A stretch of DNA of 64,000 nt from CAIQJJ01 sp964606085 (GCA_964606085.1 CAZSFD010000002.1:62001-126000); one strand, 5' to 3'; positions 42,980 to 51,882 are shown, numbered from the stretch's first letter. Made by a program: numbers and translations. The notes: generated by a model not told the origin, from the sequence alone.

Positions 42980-44521
42980 TTAATTTTGCCCTACAATCGC
43001 CGGGATAATCAGCGTGACGCGCGTGCCGCTATTGTATTCGCTCTGTACGGTGATGCCATATTGCCGGCCATAATACAAGCGGATGCGCTTGTTGACATTG
43101 CCGATACCGAAGCCGCTTTCCAGGCGGATATCGCCCGAATCGTCGGCCAATTCGGCGCGTAACTGCGCCAGCTTTTCAGGCGTGAACCCGATGCCATCAT
43201 CTTCCACTTCCAGCATCACTTCATTTTCACCGCCGGGCCGGGCGCGGATGATGATAGTGCCGCCCTGGCGCTTGTTTTTGATGCCGTGGTAGAGGGCATT
43301 TTCGACCAGCGGCTGCAAGACCAGCTTGAGAACGGTGTAATCCCGCACCGCGGGGCTAACGTCAATTCGATAGTTCATAATGTCGCGGTAGCGCATTTTC
43401 TGGATCGTCAGGTAGCTGCGCACGCGTTCGATCTCCTCGCCAATGGTGATCCAATCCTGGCCTTTGCTCAGACTGATGCGGAAGAAGCTCGATAAGGCCC
43501 CCACGATTTCCACAATCTGCTCAGTCCTTTGCGCTTCCGCCATCCAGATGATCGTATCGAGGGTGTTGTACAGAAAGTGGGGGTTGATCTGCGCTTGCAA
43601 GGCGCGCAATTCGGCCTTTTTCAGGTTTTCCTGCTCCTTTACTTTGGCATCCAACAGTTCGCGAATTTTACCGATCATAATGTTGAAGCTCATGCCCAGT
43701 TCGGTGATTTCGTCCACGTTTGCGCTGTTGACCAGGGCTTGCAGGTCATTTTTGGTGATGGTGGTGGTCACGTCGTGCAGTTTCTTGATCGGCGTGTAGA
43801 TGCTGCGCGACAGTTCCCAGGCCGCCGCCACCGAAAACGCCACCGCCACCAGCATCATCATCGCCGCGATAAACGACCAGCGCACGAAACCCTGGCGCAT
43901 CTCCTGATATTGCCCTTCCGTGCGGCGTACCTCGTACAGGGCATACTCCTGCACGGCCTGTTCGACGATACTGCTGGCAAACCAGATATCTTCGAGTACT
44001 TTTTCGTTTTCGGCGGCGGTGCTGTGGCTGGCAATTTGTGTGCCCATCTGGTTGACGTATTCGATCAGCGTCTGCATCGAGCGTTGCGCCACTTCGAGTT
44101 TCATCTGCGCCCGGTGTGAGTTGGTGTTGGCCTTCATGCGAGCCATCTGATCCATAACATCCTGAATGATTTCGTATTGCCGGCCCTCGCTGAAATTGGT
44201 TTTCCCAGCCACGATCTTCCAGATTTCCGTATCAATTTCGGGTTTGATGCTGCCGCTGATGCTATTGGCAGTAGTGATATTCGAGATGATCGCATCGTAT
44301 TGGCGGCTGTAACTGAGCATTTGCAGCATTAACGCCATGCTGCTGGCGCCCATCAGCACAATCACGATGCCCAAGGAGAGCAAAATTTTGGCGCGAATAG
44401 ACAGGTTGAGACGAGCAAACAAATCAGCCAGCTTGCCAAAGGCCCGGCGCGGCGTTCGGCGAATTTGCGCAAAAGGCCAATTCTCATCCCAGGGGGTGCT
44501 GTTGAGCTTCGGGTCACTCAT
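42980..44521 (-). CDS. Two-component sensor histidine kinase, YesM/LytS type
   Basis: 513 residues: helix one (~45-68), an extracytoplasmic helical region, helix two (~215-236), a HAMP domain, then the His_kinase motif LRALQAQINPHFLYNTLD and a HATPase end (VLQPLVENALYHGIKNKR; DDGIGFTPEKL; GFGIGNVNKRI). The first 44 residues are an unusual cytoplasmic lead. It phosphorylates the AraC-type regulator encoded upstream; the genes overlap by 4 bases. The sensed signal may come through the binding protein at 41535. Confidence 0.92.
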   Translation of the reverse strand: MSDPKLNSTPWDENWPFAQIRRTPRRAFGKLADLFARLNLSIRAKILLSLGIVIVLMGASSMALMLQMLSYSRQYDAIISNITTANSISGSIKPEIDTEIWKIVAGKTNFSEGRQYEIIQDVMDQMARMKANTNSHRAQMKLEVAQRSMQTLIEYVNQMGTQIASHSTAAENEKVLEDIWFASSIVEQAVQEYALYEVRRTEGQYQEMRQGFVRWSFIAAMMMLVAVAFSVAAAWELSRSIYTPIKKLHDVTTTITKNDLQALVNSANVDEITELGMSFNIMIGKIRELLDAKVKEQENLKKAELRALQAQINPHFLYNTLDTIIWMAEAQRTEQIVEIVGALSSFFRISLSKGQDWITIGEEIERVRSYLTIQKMRYRDIMNYRIDVSPAVRDYTVLKLVLQPLVENALYHGIKNKRQGGTIIIRARPGGENEVMLEVEDDGIGFTPEKLAQLRAELADDSGDIRLESGFGIGNVNKRIRLYYGRQYGITVQSEYNSGTRVTLIIPAIVGQN

Positions 44522-46089
44522 AGCTGGCTCCTGTAGGCCTGCGCCCGAAATTCAGTGGGCGTTAACCCCGTGACCTTGTGAAAGACCGAACTGAAATAAT
44601 GGGCATCGTTATAGCCCACCCGGTAGGCAATTTCGGCTGTTTTGAGCTGGCTGGTACGCAGCAGTTCTTTGGCTTTTTGGATGCGAAATTCGGTCAGGCA
44701 TTCCTTGAAATTCTGGCCGGCCTCCTGGCTGAAAATGGCGCTGAAGTGGCTGGGGCTAAGATTGACCTGGGCGGCCACATCGCCCAGGGATAAATCAGAT
44801 TTGTCGTAATGAAGGGCAATGTATTCCCTGGCCTGTTGCACCAGCCCGCGATAAGGGCTTTTGTGCGGGCCGTCGCGAAAGGCCAGGGCTTTGTGGAGAA
44901 TGCCAAAGGCCCGTTCTTTGAGTTGTTCGATTGTGGTCATTTCAGCCGAAACAAGCGCCAGCGCGTTTAATTGGGGAATGGTTTCCGCCACATCGCCGCC
45001 CAATTCGCCAATCAGGCGGGCAGCGGATAAGACAATTTCCACCAGGATGTAGTGCCTGACATACGGCATGCGTAAAACACGTTCGCCTATCGGCTGCAAG
45101 CACGAGGCGAAAAACGAGTCAAATTCTGCCATCGTCCCGCAGCGCAGAAATTGTTCCAGGGCAGTTCTATCCATTGCCAGCAGTTCTTCTGGAAAGGAAG
45201 CGCTTTCGCCAGGCCGGGCTTGCAAACTCATCAACGCTTCCACAAAAGACTGGTGAATATCGGTCAGGCGGTTCTTCACCTGGCCGGAGCCGATCTGGAG
45301 CCGGTAGCGGGTCTTTGCGGCCAGATCGTGAATGGATTGCGCCAGCCGTTGGCGTCCCTCCGCCAGGAATTCGGGCGCGTTGCTCTTCAACAGCAGCACC
45401 AGCTCTTCCCAATCTTTTTGCAACAGGAAGATATCAGGATCGTCATCGGCCAGCTTGGAAACGCTTTTCAGGATTTCTTTGTATTCTGCATAGTCGAACT
45501 GCTCCGAACGGTCGCCCAGTTCGGCTTTGATCAGCAGCACCTGGTAGCAGCGGGCCACCAAATCCATGCCCAGCGATTGGCTCTGTTCGAGCGCCTGGCT
45601 GGGCGAAATAGCACCCACCACCAGCCTGAGCAGCAGTTTTTCGCGCAGCAACGCCTGGCTTTCGGCCACCTGGGCCTCCAACCTTTGCCGGGCCTGCAAC
45701 TCCTTTTGTTCGGCATCCAATTGGGCAGCCAGCTTGTGCAAGACGCGGTTAAGGTCATTCACCGTTACCGGCTTGAGCAGGTATTCCGTCACGCCAATTT
45801 CAATGGCCTGCTGGGCATACTCGAACTCATCGTGCCCGCTCAAGATGACAATCTTGACCCCTGGCATGCGTTCGCGGAGTATTTTGCTCAGTTGCAGGCC
45901 ATCCATGAAGGGCATCTTGATGTCGGTGATCACCACCTGGGGCTGGGCAGCCTGGATCAGCGGCAAGGCCATTTCGCCATCGGAGGCTTCGCCGCAGAAG
46001 GCAAAACCGCTGTCTTGCCATTTGACCCTGTCGCGTATCCCCTCACGCGTAACGATTTCGTCTTCAACCAAAAAAGCCTTGTAAACCAT
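44518..46089 (-). CDS. Two-component response regulator with AraC DNA-binding domain (YesN type)
   Basis: 523 residues. An N-terminal receiver (KAFLVEDEIVTREGIRD; VVITDIKMPFMDGL with the phospho-Asp; LSGHDEFEYAQQAIE; EYLLKPV), a ~270-residue middle region, and a C-terminal AraC domain (LSLGDVAAQVNLSPSHFSAIF; KTAEIAYRVGYNDAHYFSSVF). ATG 46089 starts MVYKAFLVEDE; longer frames add unrelated residues. Likely activates the sugar transporter operon downstream. A -10 lies at 46179-46174. Confidence 0.93.
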   Translation of the reverse strand: MVYKAFLVEDEIVTREGIRDRVKWQDSGFAFCGEASDGEMALPLIQAAQPQVVITDIKMPFMDGLQLSKILRERMPGVKIVILSGHDEFEYAQQAIEIGVTEYLLKPVTVNDLNRVLHKLAAQLDAEQKELQARQRLEAQVAESQALLREKLLLRLVVGAISPSQALEQSQSLGMDLVARCYQVLLIKAELGDRSEQFDYAEYKEILKSVSKLADDDPDIFLLQKDWEELVLLLKSNAPEFLAEGRQRLAQSIHDLAAKTRYRLQIGSGQVKNRLTDIHQSFVEALMSLQARPGESASFPEELLAMDRTALEQFLRCGTMAEFDSFFASCLQPIGERVLRMPYVRHYILVEIVLSAARLIGELGGDVAETIPQLNALALVSAEMTTIEQLKERAFGILHKALAFRDGPHKSPYRGLVQQAREYIALHYDKSDLSLGDVAAQVNLSPSHFSAIFSQEAGQNFKECLTEFRIQKAKELLRTSQLKTAEIAYRVGYNDAHYFSSVFHKVTGLTPTEFRAQAYRSQL

Positions 46090-46173
46090 ATTGGTCTGCC
46101 TCTCAAACCTGTTGCCCGTTGGGTTTCCCTGGGCGGAGAACATTCGCATCCCCGGCGGATCGAACTTGATACA

Positions 46174-46179
46174 ATTATA
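46174..46179 (-). promoter_or_regulatory. -10 box TATAAT for the regulator/kinase operon
   Basis: Minus-strand TATAAT 85 bases before ATG 46089, giving an untranslated leader of roughly 75 bases. It is divergent from the promoter at 46269. Confidence 0.5.
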
Positions 46180-46268
46180 CGGCGCTAATTCAGGAAATCC
46201 TTGCTTTATGTGCAAGGGGTTCGCGGGTCAGGCACAGATAGCCGGGTGTGTCTTCGGCTACCTTACGC

Positions 46269-46274
46269 TATAAT
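46269..46274 (+). promoter_or_regulatory. -10 box TATAAT giving a leaderless start for the GT4 gene
   Basis: TATAAT is followed by seven bases and then ATG 46282, so the transcript probably begins at or within a base or two of the start codon. Confidence 0.6.
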
Positions 46275-46281
46275 TCGAGAC

Positions 46282-47448
46282 ATGCGCATTGGTATGATGT
46301 TGGATACCTACAAGCCTTACATCAGCGGCGTTACCAACGCCGTCTCGCTGCTCAAACGCGCCCTCGAAGCGCTCGACCATCAGGTGTACATCTTCACCTT
46401 TGGCGGCCTGGACTACACCGACGACGAAGCACGCGTCATCCGTTCGCCCGGCGTGCCGCTCACCAAAGAAGGATACACCATGGGCCTGCGCTACACGCTC
46501 AAAGCCCGGCGCATGTTATATCGCATGGATGTCGTTCACGTCCACCACCCCTTCCTGAGCGGCTCGCTGGCGCTGCGCTACTGCCGCCCGATGGGCATTC
46601 CCATCGTCTGCACCAACCACACCCGCTACGATCTCTACGCCAAGGTGTATCTGCCCTTTGTGCCGCAAGATGTGGCGGACAAAATGCTGCAAGTGTATCT
46701 CTCTTCGTTCTACAAAGATTGCAACCTCGTCATCACACCCTCGGCGGGGATGCGGGATGTGTTGAATGCCCTGAAAATAAATGCCCCCATCGAAGTGATC
46801 CCCAACGGCGTAGATTTGCAGCCCTTCCGCCAGGTGCAACAACCCATCCCGCGCACCCAATTTGGGTTTTCTGACCAGGATACCGTGTTGATCTGTGTCG
46901 GGCGGGTCAGCAAAGAAAAAAACGTCGCGGCGCTGCTCTCGGCATTTGAATATATCGCCCCCGCCGTGCCGTCCTGCCGGCTGCTGATCGTCGGAGACGG
47001 CCCCGAACGCGACGACCTGATCCGCCAGGTGAGCGAACATCAACTGGCAGACAAGGTGCACTTCACCGGCCTGGTGGCGTACGACCAATTGCCCGGCTAC
47101 CTGGCCGCCGCCGACGCCTTCATCACCGCCTCGGTCACCGAAGTCCACCCGCTGACGGTGATCGAAGCCATGGCCGCCGGCCTGCCCGTCATTGGCATTC
47201 ATTCGCCTGGCATCAGCGACACGGTCGAACACGAATGCAGCGGCTTGCTGGCAAAAGATGAGGACGAACTGCCCGATCACATCCTGCGCATCGTGCGCGA
47301 CCCGGCTGGCCGCCGCCAAATGGCCGAATGCGCCCGTCGTATGGCCGAGGTTTATTCCATTCAGCGCAACGCCCAGGCCATCCTCACCCATTACGAAACC
47401 CTGGTTGCCCAGCGCGACGCCGTAGAAACCCGGACGGGAAGCCGATGA
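46282..47448 (+). CDS. GT4 family glycosyltransferase (diacylglycerol-glucosyltransferase-like)
   Basis: 388 residues from ATG 46282: MRIGMMLDTYKPYISGVTNA, DVVHVHHPFLSGSLA, NHTRYDLYAKVY, VIPNGVDLQPF, VGRVSKEKNVAALLSAF and EVHPLTVIEAMAAGLPVIG with the EX7E donor-binding motif. The pattern resembles the glycosyltransferases that add sugar to diacylglycerol in membranes. An alternative is another glycolipid or exopolysaccharide step. The longer frame from 46201 crosses the promoter and is rejected. Translation is coupled to the YraN gene (ATGA overlap). Confidence 0.9.
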   Translation: MRIGMMLDTYKPYISGVTNAVSLLKRALEALDHQVYIFTFGGLDYTDDEARVIRSPGVPLTKEGYTMGLRYTLKARRMLYRMDVVHVHHPFLSGSLALRYCRPMGIPIVCTNHTRYDLYAKVYLPFVPQDVADKMLQVYLSSFYKDCNLVITPSAGMRDVLNALKINAPIEVIPNGVDLQPFRQVQQPIPRTQFGFSDQDTVLICVGRVSKEKNVAALLSAFEYIAPAVPSCRLLIVGDGPERDDLIRQVSEHQLADKVHFTGLVAYDQLPGYLAAADAFITASVTEVHPLTVIEAMAAGLPVIGIHSPGISDTVEHECSGLLAKDEDELPDHILRIVRDPAGRRQMAECARRMAEVYSIQRNAQAILTHYETLVAQRDAVETRTGSR

Positions 47449-47816
47449 ACAGCACGCACCGCCAAAACCTGGCGCGCTGGGGCGAAGCCCTGGCCGCCGA
47501 AACCCTCACCCGCCAGGGCTACCAGGTGATCGCCCGCAATGTGCGCACCCCGCATGGCGAACTCGACCTGGTGACACGCCAGGCCAGCACGACCGTCTTC
47601 GTCGAGGTCAAAACCCGCGCCAGCACGTCTTTTGGCCTGCCCGAAGAAGCGGTCACGCGCACCAAGCAAGCCCACCTGCTCGCCTCGGCTCAACACTACT
47701 TGCAAAATCACCCCACCCTCGATGGCGACTGGCGCATAGATGTCATTGCCATTCGCCGCCTACCCGACCAACCACCCGAGATCGTTCATTTCAAGTCCGT
47801 AATCAGGGAGCAATAA
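47445..47816 (+). CDS. YraN (UPF0102) family nuclease-like protein
   Basis: 123 residues with the YraN order: RWGEALAAETLTRQGYQVIARNVR, GELDLVTRQASTTVFVEVKTRAS, then TRTKQAHLLASAQHYL. The ELDLV...EVK residues form the restriction-endonuclease-like core. Cellular role unknown. ATG 47445 overlaps the glycosyltransferase stop. Confidence 0.92.
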   Translation: MNSTHRQNLARWGEALAAETLTRQGYQVIARNVRTPHGELDLVTRQASTTVFVEVKTRASTSFGLPEEAVTRTKQAHLLASAQHYLQNHPTLDGDWRIDVIAIRRLPDQPPEIVHFKSVIREQ

Positions 47817-47888
47817 GCAGGGGTCACAGAAATCCTGCCCCTTACCACCTGCTCCCTGCCCCTTGCCACCTGCCCCCTTGTCCCCCAA
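47814..47888. repeat. Low-complexity C-rich repeat supplying the miaA start
   Basis: Short units (CCTGCCCCTTACCACCTG, CTCCCTGCCCCTTGCCACC) fill the gap between the YraN gene and miaA and continue into the first miaA codons. Both possible miaA start codons (TTG 47863 and TTG 47878) lie within the repeat. Confidence 0.75.
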
Positions 47889-48837
47889 TCCCCTCATCGT
47901 CCTCGTTGGCCCCACCGCCGTCGGCAAAACCGAAATCGCCATCCAACTCGCCCATCGGCTGGATGCCGAAATCGTCTCTGCCGATTCGCGCCTGTTTTAC
48001 CGCGGCATGGATATCGGCACAGCCAAGCCCAGCCCCAGCGAAATGGCCGGCGTGCCGCATCACCTGATTGACGTGGCCGAACCCGATGACACCTGGAGCC
48101 TGGCGCGCTTTCAACAGGCGGCGCAGCGCTGCATCGCCGACATCCACCAGCGCGGCAAACTGCCTCTGCTGGTGGGCGGCAGCGGCCAATATGTGCACGC
48201 AGTGATCGAAGGCTGGTCGCCGCCGCCTGCCGCCCCCGACCCACGCCTGCGCGAGGCGCTCACCGCCTGGGCAGCGCAGGTCGGCCCGGCGGGGCTGCAC
48301 GAACGGCTGGCCCACCTCGATCCGCAAGCCGCGGGCAGCATAGATGCCCGCAACCTCCGCCGCACTGTGCGCGCCCTCGAAGTGATCCTCGCCACCGGTC
48401 AGCGCTTCTCCGAGCAGCGTCAACGCACCGCCGCCCCCTATGATTTGCTGATCCTGGGATTAACCCGCCCACGCCCCGAACTGTACGCCCGCATAGACGC
48501 CCGCATCACGGCCATGTTCGCCGCCGGTTTTGTAGACGAAGTGCGTAATCTGCTGGACAAAGGCTATTCGCCCGATTTACCCACCCTGTCTGCCATCGGC
48601 TATCAGCAAGTGTGCGCCCACCTGCGCGGCGAAATGAGCCTCGACGAAGTCACCATGCTGATGAAGCGCCTTACCCGCCAATTCGTGCGCCGCCAGGCCA
48701 ACTGGTTCAAAGCCGACGACCGGCAAATACGCTGGTTTACCGCCCACGAAACGGTGGCCGACCACATGGAAGAAGTCATCCGCGCCTGGCAAGCGCAGTG
48801 CCGCCAGGCAGATAACCTGGGTATAATCACCCCATGA
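47878..48837 (+). CDS. miaA: tRNA dimethylallyltransferase
   Basis: About 319 residues: IVLVGPTAVGKTEIAIQLA (P-loop), EIVSADSRLFYRGMDIGTAKPS, VPHHLIDVAEPDDTWSLARFQ, VGGSGQYVHAVIEGW and TRQFVRRQANWFK. It adds dimethylallyl to A37 of tRNAs reading codons that start with U. There is no ATG. TTG 47878 is preferred (MSPNPLIVLVG), with TTG 47863 as an in-frame alternative, both within the C-rich repeat. The stop overlaps the ATG of the L,D-transpeptidase, whose promoter lies inside the miaA end. Confidence 0.9.
   Translation: MSPNPLIVLVGPTAVGKTEIAIQLAHRLDAEIVSADSRLFYRGMDIGTAKPSPSEMAGVPHHLIDVAEPDDTWSLARFQQAAQRCIADIHQRGKLPLLVGGSGQYVHAVIEGWSPPPAAPDPRLREALTAWAAQVGPAGLHERLAHLDPQAAGSIDARNLRRTVRALEVILATGQRFSEQRQRTAAPYDLLILGLTRPRPELYARIDARITAMFAAGFVDEVRNLLDKGYSPDLPTLSAIGYQQVCAHLRGEMSLDEVTMLMKRLTRQFVRRQANWFKADDRQIRWFTAHETVADHMEEVIRAWQAQCRQADNLGIITP
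48822..48827 (+). promoter_or_regulatory. -10 box TATAAT inside miaA giving a leaderless start for the transpeptidase gene
   Basis: TATAAT followed by six bases and ATG 48834. This would let the transpeptidase gene be transcribed separately from miaA, without a 5' leader. Confidence 0.55.
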
Positions 48838-49916
48838 CACTCTCGCGCCGAAAATTCCTCCAACTGGGGGCAGCCGCGCTGGGCGGCCTGCTGTTGCCGC
48901 GCCGCCAAAGCAACCCGGCTTTGCCGCGCCCGCCCTTCCCGGCGGCTCAAGATGACGCCGAATATCCCACCGGCGAGGTGGGCCGCGTGGCGGCGAAATC
49001 TATCAGCATCTTCAAAGAACCCGATCCCGATAGTGAAACGGTCGGCTACCGCTTCTTCGATGAGATGCTCAATATTTACTACGAAGTGCAGGGCGAAAAG
49101 CCGGTTTACAACAAGCTCTGGTATCGCGTATGGGGTGGATATGCGCACAGCGGCTATGTTCAGCGGGTGAAAGTGCGCTTCAACACCCCGCTCAGCACCG
49201 TTTCCAACGCCGGGCAATTGTGCGAAGTGACCGTGCCATACACTCAAATCTACCGCTACGACCGCTGGAATGGCTGGCAGGCCTTCAATAAAATTTATTA
49301 CATGACCACCCATTGGGCCGTCGGCATAGACCAGGGGCCAGACGGCCAAGCCTGGTATCGGGTATACGATGAACTGCTCGAACTGGAATATCATGTCCCC
49401 GCCATGCACTTGCGCCCCGTACCCGACGACGAACTGGCCCCACTCTCGCCCGATGTGCCCAAAGAAGAAAAGCTGATCGAAATCAGCCTGCAAGAACAAA
49501 CCTTGAAGGCTTTCGAGGGTGAGAAGTTGATTCTGGAAACTCGCATCTCGTCAGGCATTCCCGGCCAGGGTGGAGAAGGGGCAATCCCTTCGGCCACGCC
49601 ACAGGGCTGGTTCAACGTGTCATCGAAGATGCCCTCCAAACACATGGGGAATGCCGTGTTGACCGGCGCGCCAAACGTTTACACCCTGCCTGGCGTACCC
49701 TGGACAAGTTTCTTTCTCAGCCCGCCCGGCTATGCCATTCACGGCACCTACTGGCACAATAATTTCGGCATCCGCATGAGCCACGGCTGCGTGAATATGA
49801 CCAGCGAACTGGCCAAGTGGATTTTCCGTTGGACCGACCCCAAGTTAATCCCCCCCGTGGTCGAACGCGCCCAATGGGAAATGCGCGGCTACGGCACGCG
49901 CGTGCATATCATTTGA
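48834..49916 (+). CDS. Tat-exported L,D-transpeptidase (YkuD domain), copy A
   Basis: 360 residues. The N-terminus MTLSRRKFLQLGAAALGG is a twin-arginine signal. A ~180-residue middle with SH3-like repeats (SISIFKEPDPDSETVGYRF; WYRVWGGYAHSGYVQRVK) precedes the catalytic domain: LIEISLQEQTLKAFEG, AIHGTYWHNNFGIRMSHGC with nucleophile Cys 319 and the upstream His. L,D-transpeptidases make 3-3 crosslinks in peptidoglycan or attach proteins to it. A close paralog is at 50822. Confidence 0.92.
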   Translation: MTLSRRKFLQLGAAALGGLLLPRRQSNPALPRPPFPAAQDDAEYPTGEVGRVAAKSISIFKEPDPDSETVGYRFFDEMLNIYYEVQGEKPVYNKLWYRVWGGYAHSGYVQRVKVRFNTPLSTVSNAGQLCEVTVPYTQIYRYDRWNGWQAFNKIYYMTTHWAVGIDQGPDGQAWYRVYDELLELEYHVPAMHLRPVPDDELAPLSPDVPKEEKLIEISLQEQTLKAFEGEKLILETRISSGIPGQGGEGAIPSATPQGWFNVSSKMPSKHMGNAVLTGAPNVYTLPGVPWTSFFLSPPGYAIHGTYWHNNFGIRMSHGCVNMTSELAKWIFRWTDPKLIPPVVERAQWEMRGYGTRVHII

Positions 49917-49928
49917 TTTCCCGCCAGC

Positions 49929-50009
49929 GGTTTCGACGGCGAACTTCGTTCGCCAAACTACGTTCGCCGAACGAAGTTTGCCCGCTCAACCAACGCCGGT
50001 CGAGACCAC
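49929..50009. repeat. REP-like hairpin related to the repeat at 12439
   Basis: Outer arms GGTTTCGAC (49929) and GTCGAGACC (near 50009), with inner arms 49942-49952 and 49968-49978 perfectly complementary. The ends match those of the 12439-12482 element. It fills most of the gap between the first transpeptidase gene and the methyltransferase gene. Confidence 0.7.
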
Positions 50010-50030
50010 AGTCATCCAGCAAACCTACCC

Positions 50031-50825
50031 ATGCCCACCAATAGCTTTTTACGCGACCACCAATACCGCAATGCGGCCAACCTCAATGCCCGCATCCAAA
50101 TCCACGTCCGCTTTGGCACCAACAAACACAACTGGTATCAATGGGTGCTGGATCATTTCGATCTGCCGCCGCAGGCGCATCTGCTCGAATTGGGCTGCGG
50201 GCAGGGCAATTTGTGGCGCAACAACCAGGGGCGCTACCCGGCCGGCTGGCAAATCACCTGTTCTGATTTCTCGCCCGGCATGTTGGATGAAGCACGCGCT
50301 AATTTGCCCGAGGGCAATTTTGCCTTCAAGGTGATCAACGCCGAAGACATCCCCTTTGCAGAGGCCAGCCTGGATGCCGTGATCGCCAATCACATGATCT
50401 ACCACATACCCGACCGACCCAAAGCGCTGGGCGAAATTCGGCGTGTGCTGCGGCCCGGCGGCAAGCTCTACGCCGCCACCAACGGCGAAGAACACATGGA
50501 TGAACTGTACAGCCTGAGCGCGCAGGCTGGCGTAGATTTACGCCAGCAGCGCCGCGCCCTGGGCGTATTCAACTTCAACCTGGCCAACGGCAGCGAGCAG
50601 TTGGCGGCCCACTTCTCCCACATCGAACGGTACGATTACCCCGATGAACTGGTCATCACCGAGGCCGAAGCACTGGTAGACTACATTCTGTCTATGCAAT
50701 CGGCCATCGGAGCAATCACAGGTGAACAAATCGAGCGCTTGCGGCGTTTGCTGGAAAACGAAATTGCCACACATGGGGCAATTCGCATCCGTAAAAGCAC
50801 AGGACTTTTTATAGCAAGCCGATGA
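50031..50825 (+). CDS. Class I SAM-dependent methyltransferase, paralog of the one at 1153
   Basis: 264 residues. Motif I LLELGCGQGNLWRNNQG (~52-68), CSDFSPGMLDEARANLP, IPFAEASLDAVIANHMIYH, and IRRVLRPGGKLYAATNGEEH. It matches the protein at 1153-1947 in length and block order (RFGTNKHNW vs RFSTNKQGM; MDELY). Substrate unknown. Its stop overlaps the ATG of the second transpeptidase, so the two are coupled. Confidence 0.85.
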   Translation: MPTNSFLRDHQYRNAANLNARIQIHVRFGTNKHNWYQWVLDHFDLPPQAHLLELGCGQGNLWRNNQGRYPAGWQITCSDFSPGMLDEARANLPEGNFAFKVINAEDIPFAEASLDAVIANHMIYHIPDRPKALGEIRRVLRPGGKLYAATNGEEHMDELYSLSAQAGVDLRQQRRALGVFNFNLANGSEQLAAHFSHIERYDYPDELVITEAEALVDYILSMQSAIGAITGEQIERLRRLLENEIATHGAIRIRKSTGLFIASR

Positions 50826-51859
50826 ACACACCCCTTTCTCGCCGCAAATTTCTCAAACTCAGCGCCGCGGCCCTGGCCGCCCTGGCGCTGCCTAAGCTCG
50901 ACCCGCCCGACGATCTGCTGCCCCCGGTTACCCCGCCGCGCCTGGGCCGCGTCACCCTCGAAATGATCCGCTATCATGGCTACCCCTATTCCGATAGCGT
51001 GCGCAAGGGCTGGCTGTACCGCGACCAGGTGTTGGAACTGCTCGAAGAAGTAGATTCTGACGACCCGGGTGTGCGCAAAAAGCGCTGGTATCGCATTGAT
51101 AAAGGATACGTTCACAGCGCATACGTCCAGCGCGTGGAAGAAAATTACAACGCGCCGGTGGCCAACCTGCCCGCAGCGCGTGTCTTGGGTGAAATCACGC
51201 TGCCGTACGCCCAAAGCTATCGGCGCGTGGGCGATGAATGGCAACCGCTTTATCGTCTCTACTTCGGCTCGCTGCATTGGATCACCGGCTACGATCACAT
51301 CGAGGGCCAGGCAGCCTACCAAATTTACGATTTCGATGTCAATGCGACCTACTACGTCCGTGCCACGTCCGTGCGTCTGATTGACCCGGCGGAATATGCC
51401 GCCACATCGCCCCAAACGCCACGCGACGAAAAGCGCATCGTCGTCTCCATCCGCAAGCAAACCCTGACCGCCTACGAAGGCGAGCGGCCCGTGTTGAAGT
51501 CGAAAGTATCCACCGGGGTCAGCACACGCCAGAAAGAAGGCGAACTACCCACTGAAACCCCCGTCGGCGATTTTCGCATTCGCAAGAAATGTCCTACCGT
51601 CCACATGGGCAACGGCAATCTCACCAGCGACATTTTGGCCTACGAACTACCCGGCGTTCCGTGGGTGATGTTCTTCGACCCCAACGGCGTGGCGCTGCAC
51701 GGCTGTTACTGGCACGATAATTTCGGCTCGCGCATGAGCCACGGCTGCGTCAACCTGCCCAACGATGTGGCCCAATGGCTTTACCGCTGGACAGACCCGG
51801 TCTGCGGCGATGACTGGTACACCACCGGCGAGGGAACCCATATTCGAGTGGAAGCGTGA
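50822..51859 (+). CDS. Tat-exported L,D-transpeptidase (YkuD domain), copy B
   Basis: 345 residues, a paralog of the protein at 48834 with the same layout: Tat signal PLSRRKFLKLSAAALAA, SH3-like middle (KGWLYRDQVLELLEEVDS; KGYVHSAYVQRVEENY), then the YkuD domain with ALHGCYWHDNFGSRMSHGC and nucleophile Cys 309. An additional Cys in HGCYW, absent from copy A (HGTYW), is notable. Overlaps the methyltransferase stop (ATGA). Confidence 0.92.
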   Translation: MNTPLSRRKFLKLSAAALAALALPKLDPPDDLLPPVTPPRLGRVTLEMIRYHGYPYSDSVRKGWLYRDQVLELLEEVDSDDPGVRKKRWYRIDKGYVHSAYVQRVEENYNAPVANLPAARVLGEITLPYAQSYRRVGDEWQPLYRLYFGSLHWITGYDHIEGQAAYQIYDFDVNATYYVRATSVRLIDPAEYAATSPQTPRDEKRIVVSIRKQTLTAYEGERPVLKSKVSTGVSTRQKEGELPTETPVGDFRIRKKCPTVHMGNGNLTSDILAYELPGVPWVMFFDPNGVALHGCYWHDNFGSRMSHGCVNLPNDVAQWLYRWTDPVCGDDWYTTGEGTHIRVEA

Positions 51860-51882
51860 GCGGTTGTAGCGCAAAAGAGAGT

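Noticed and set aside
46201..46281. Upstream extension of the GT4 glycosyltransferase
   Set aside because: The extension encodes unrelated residues and would contain the TATAAT promoter; family similarity begins at ATG 46282.
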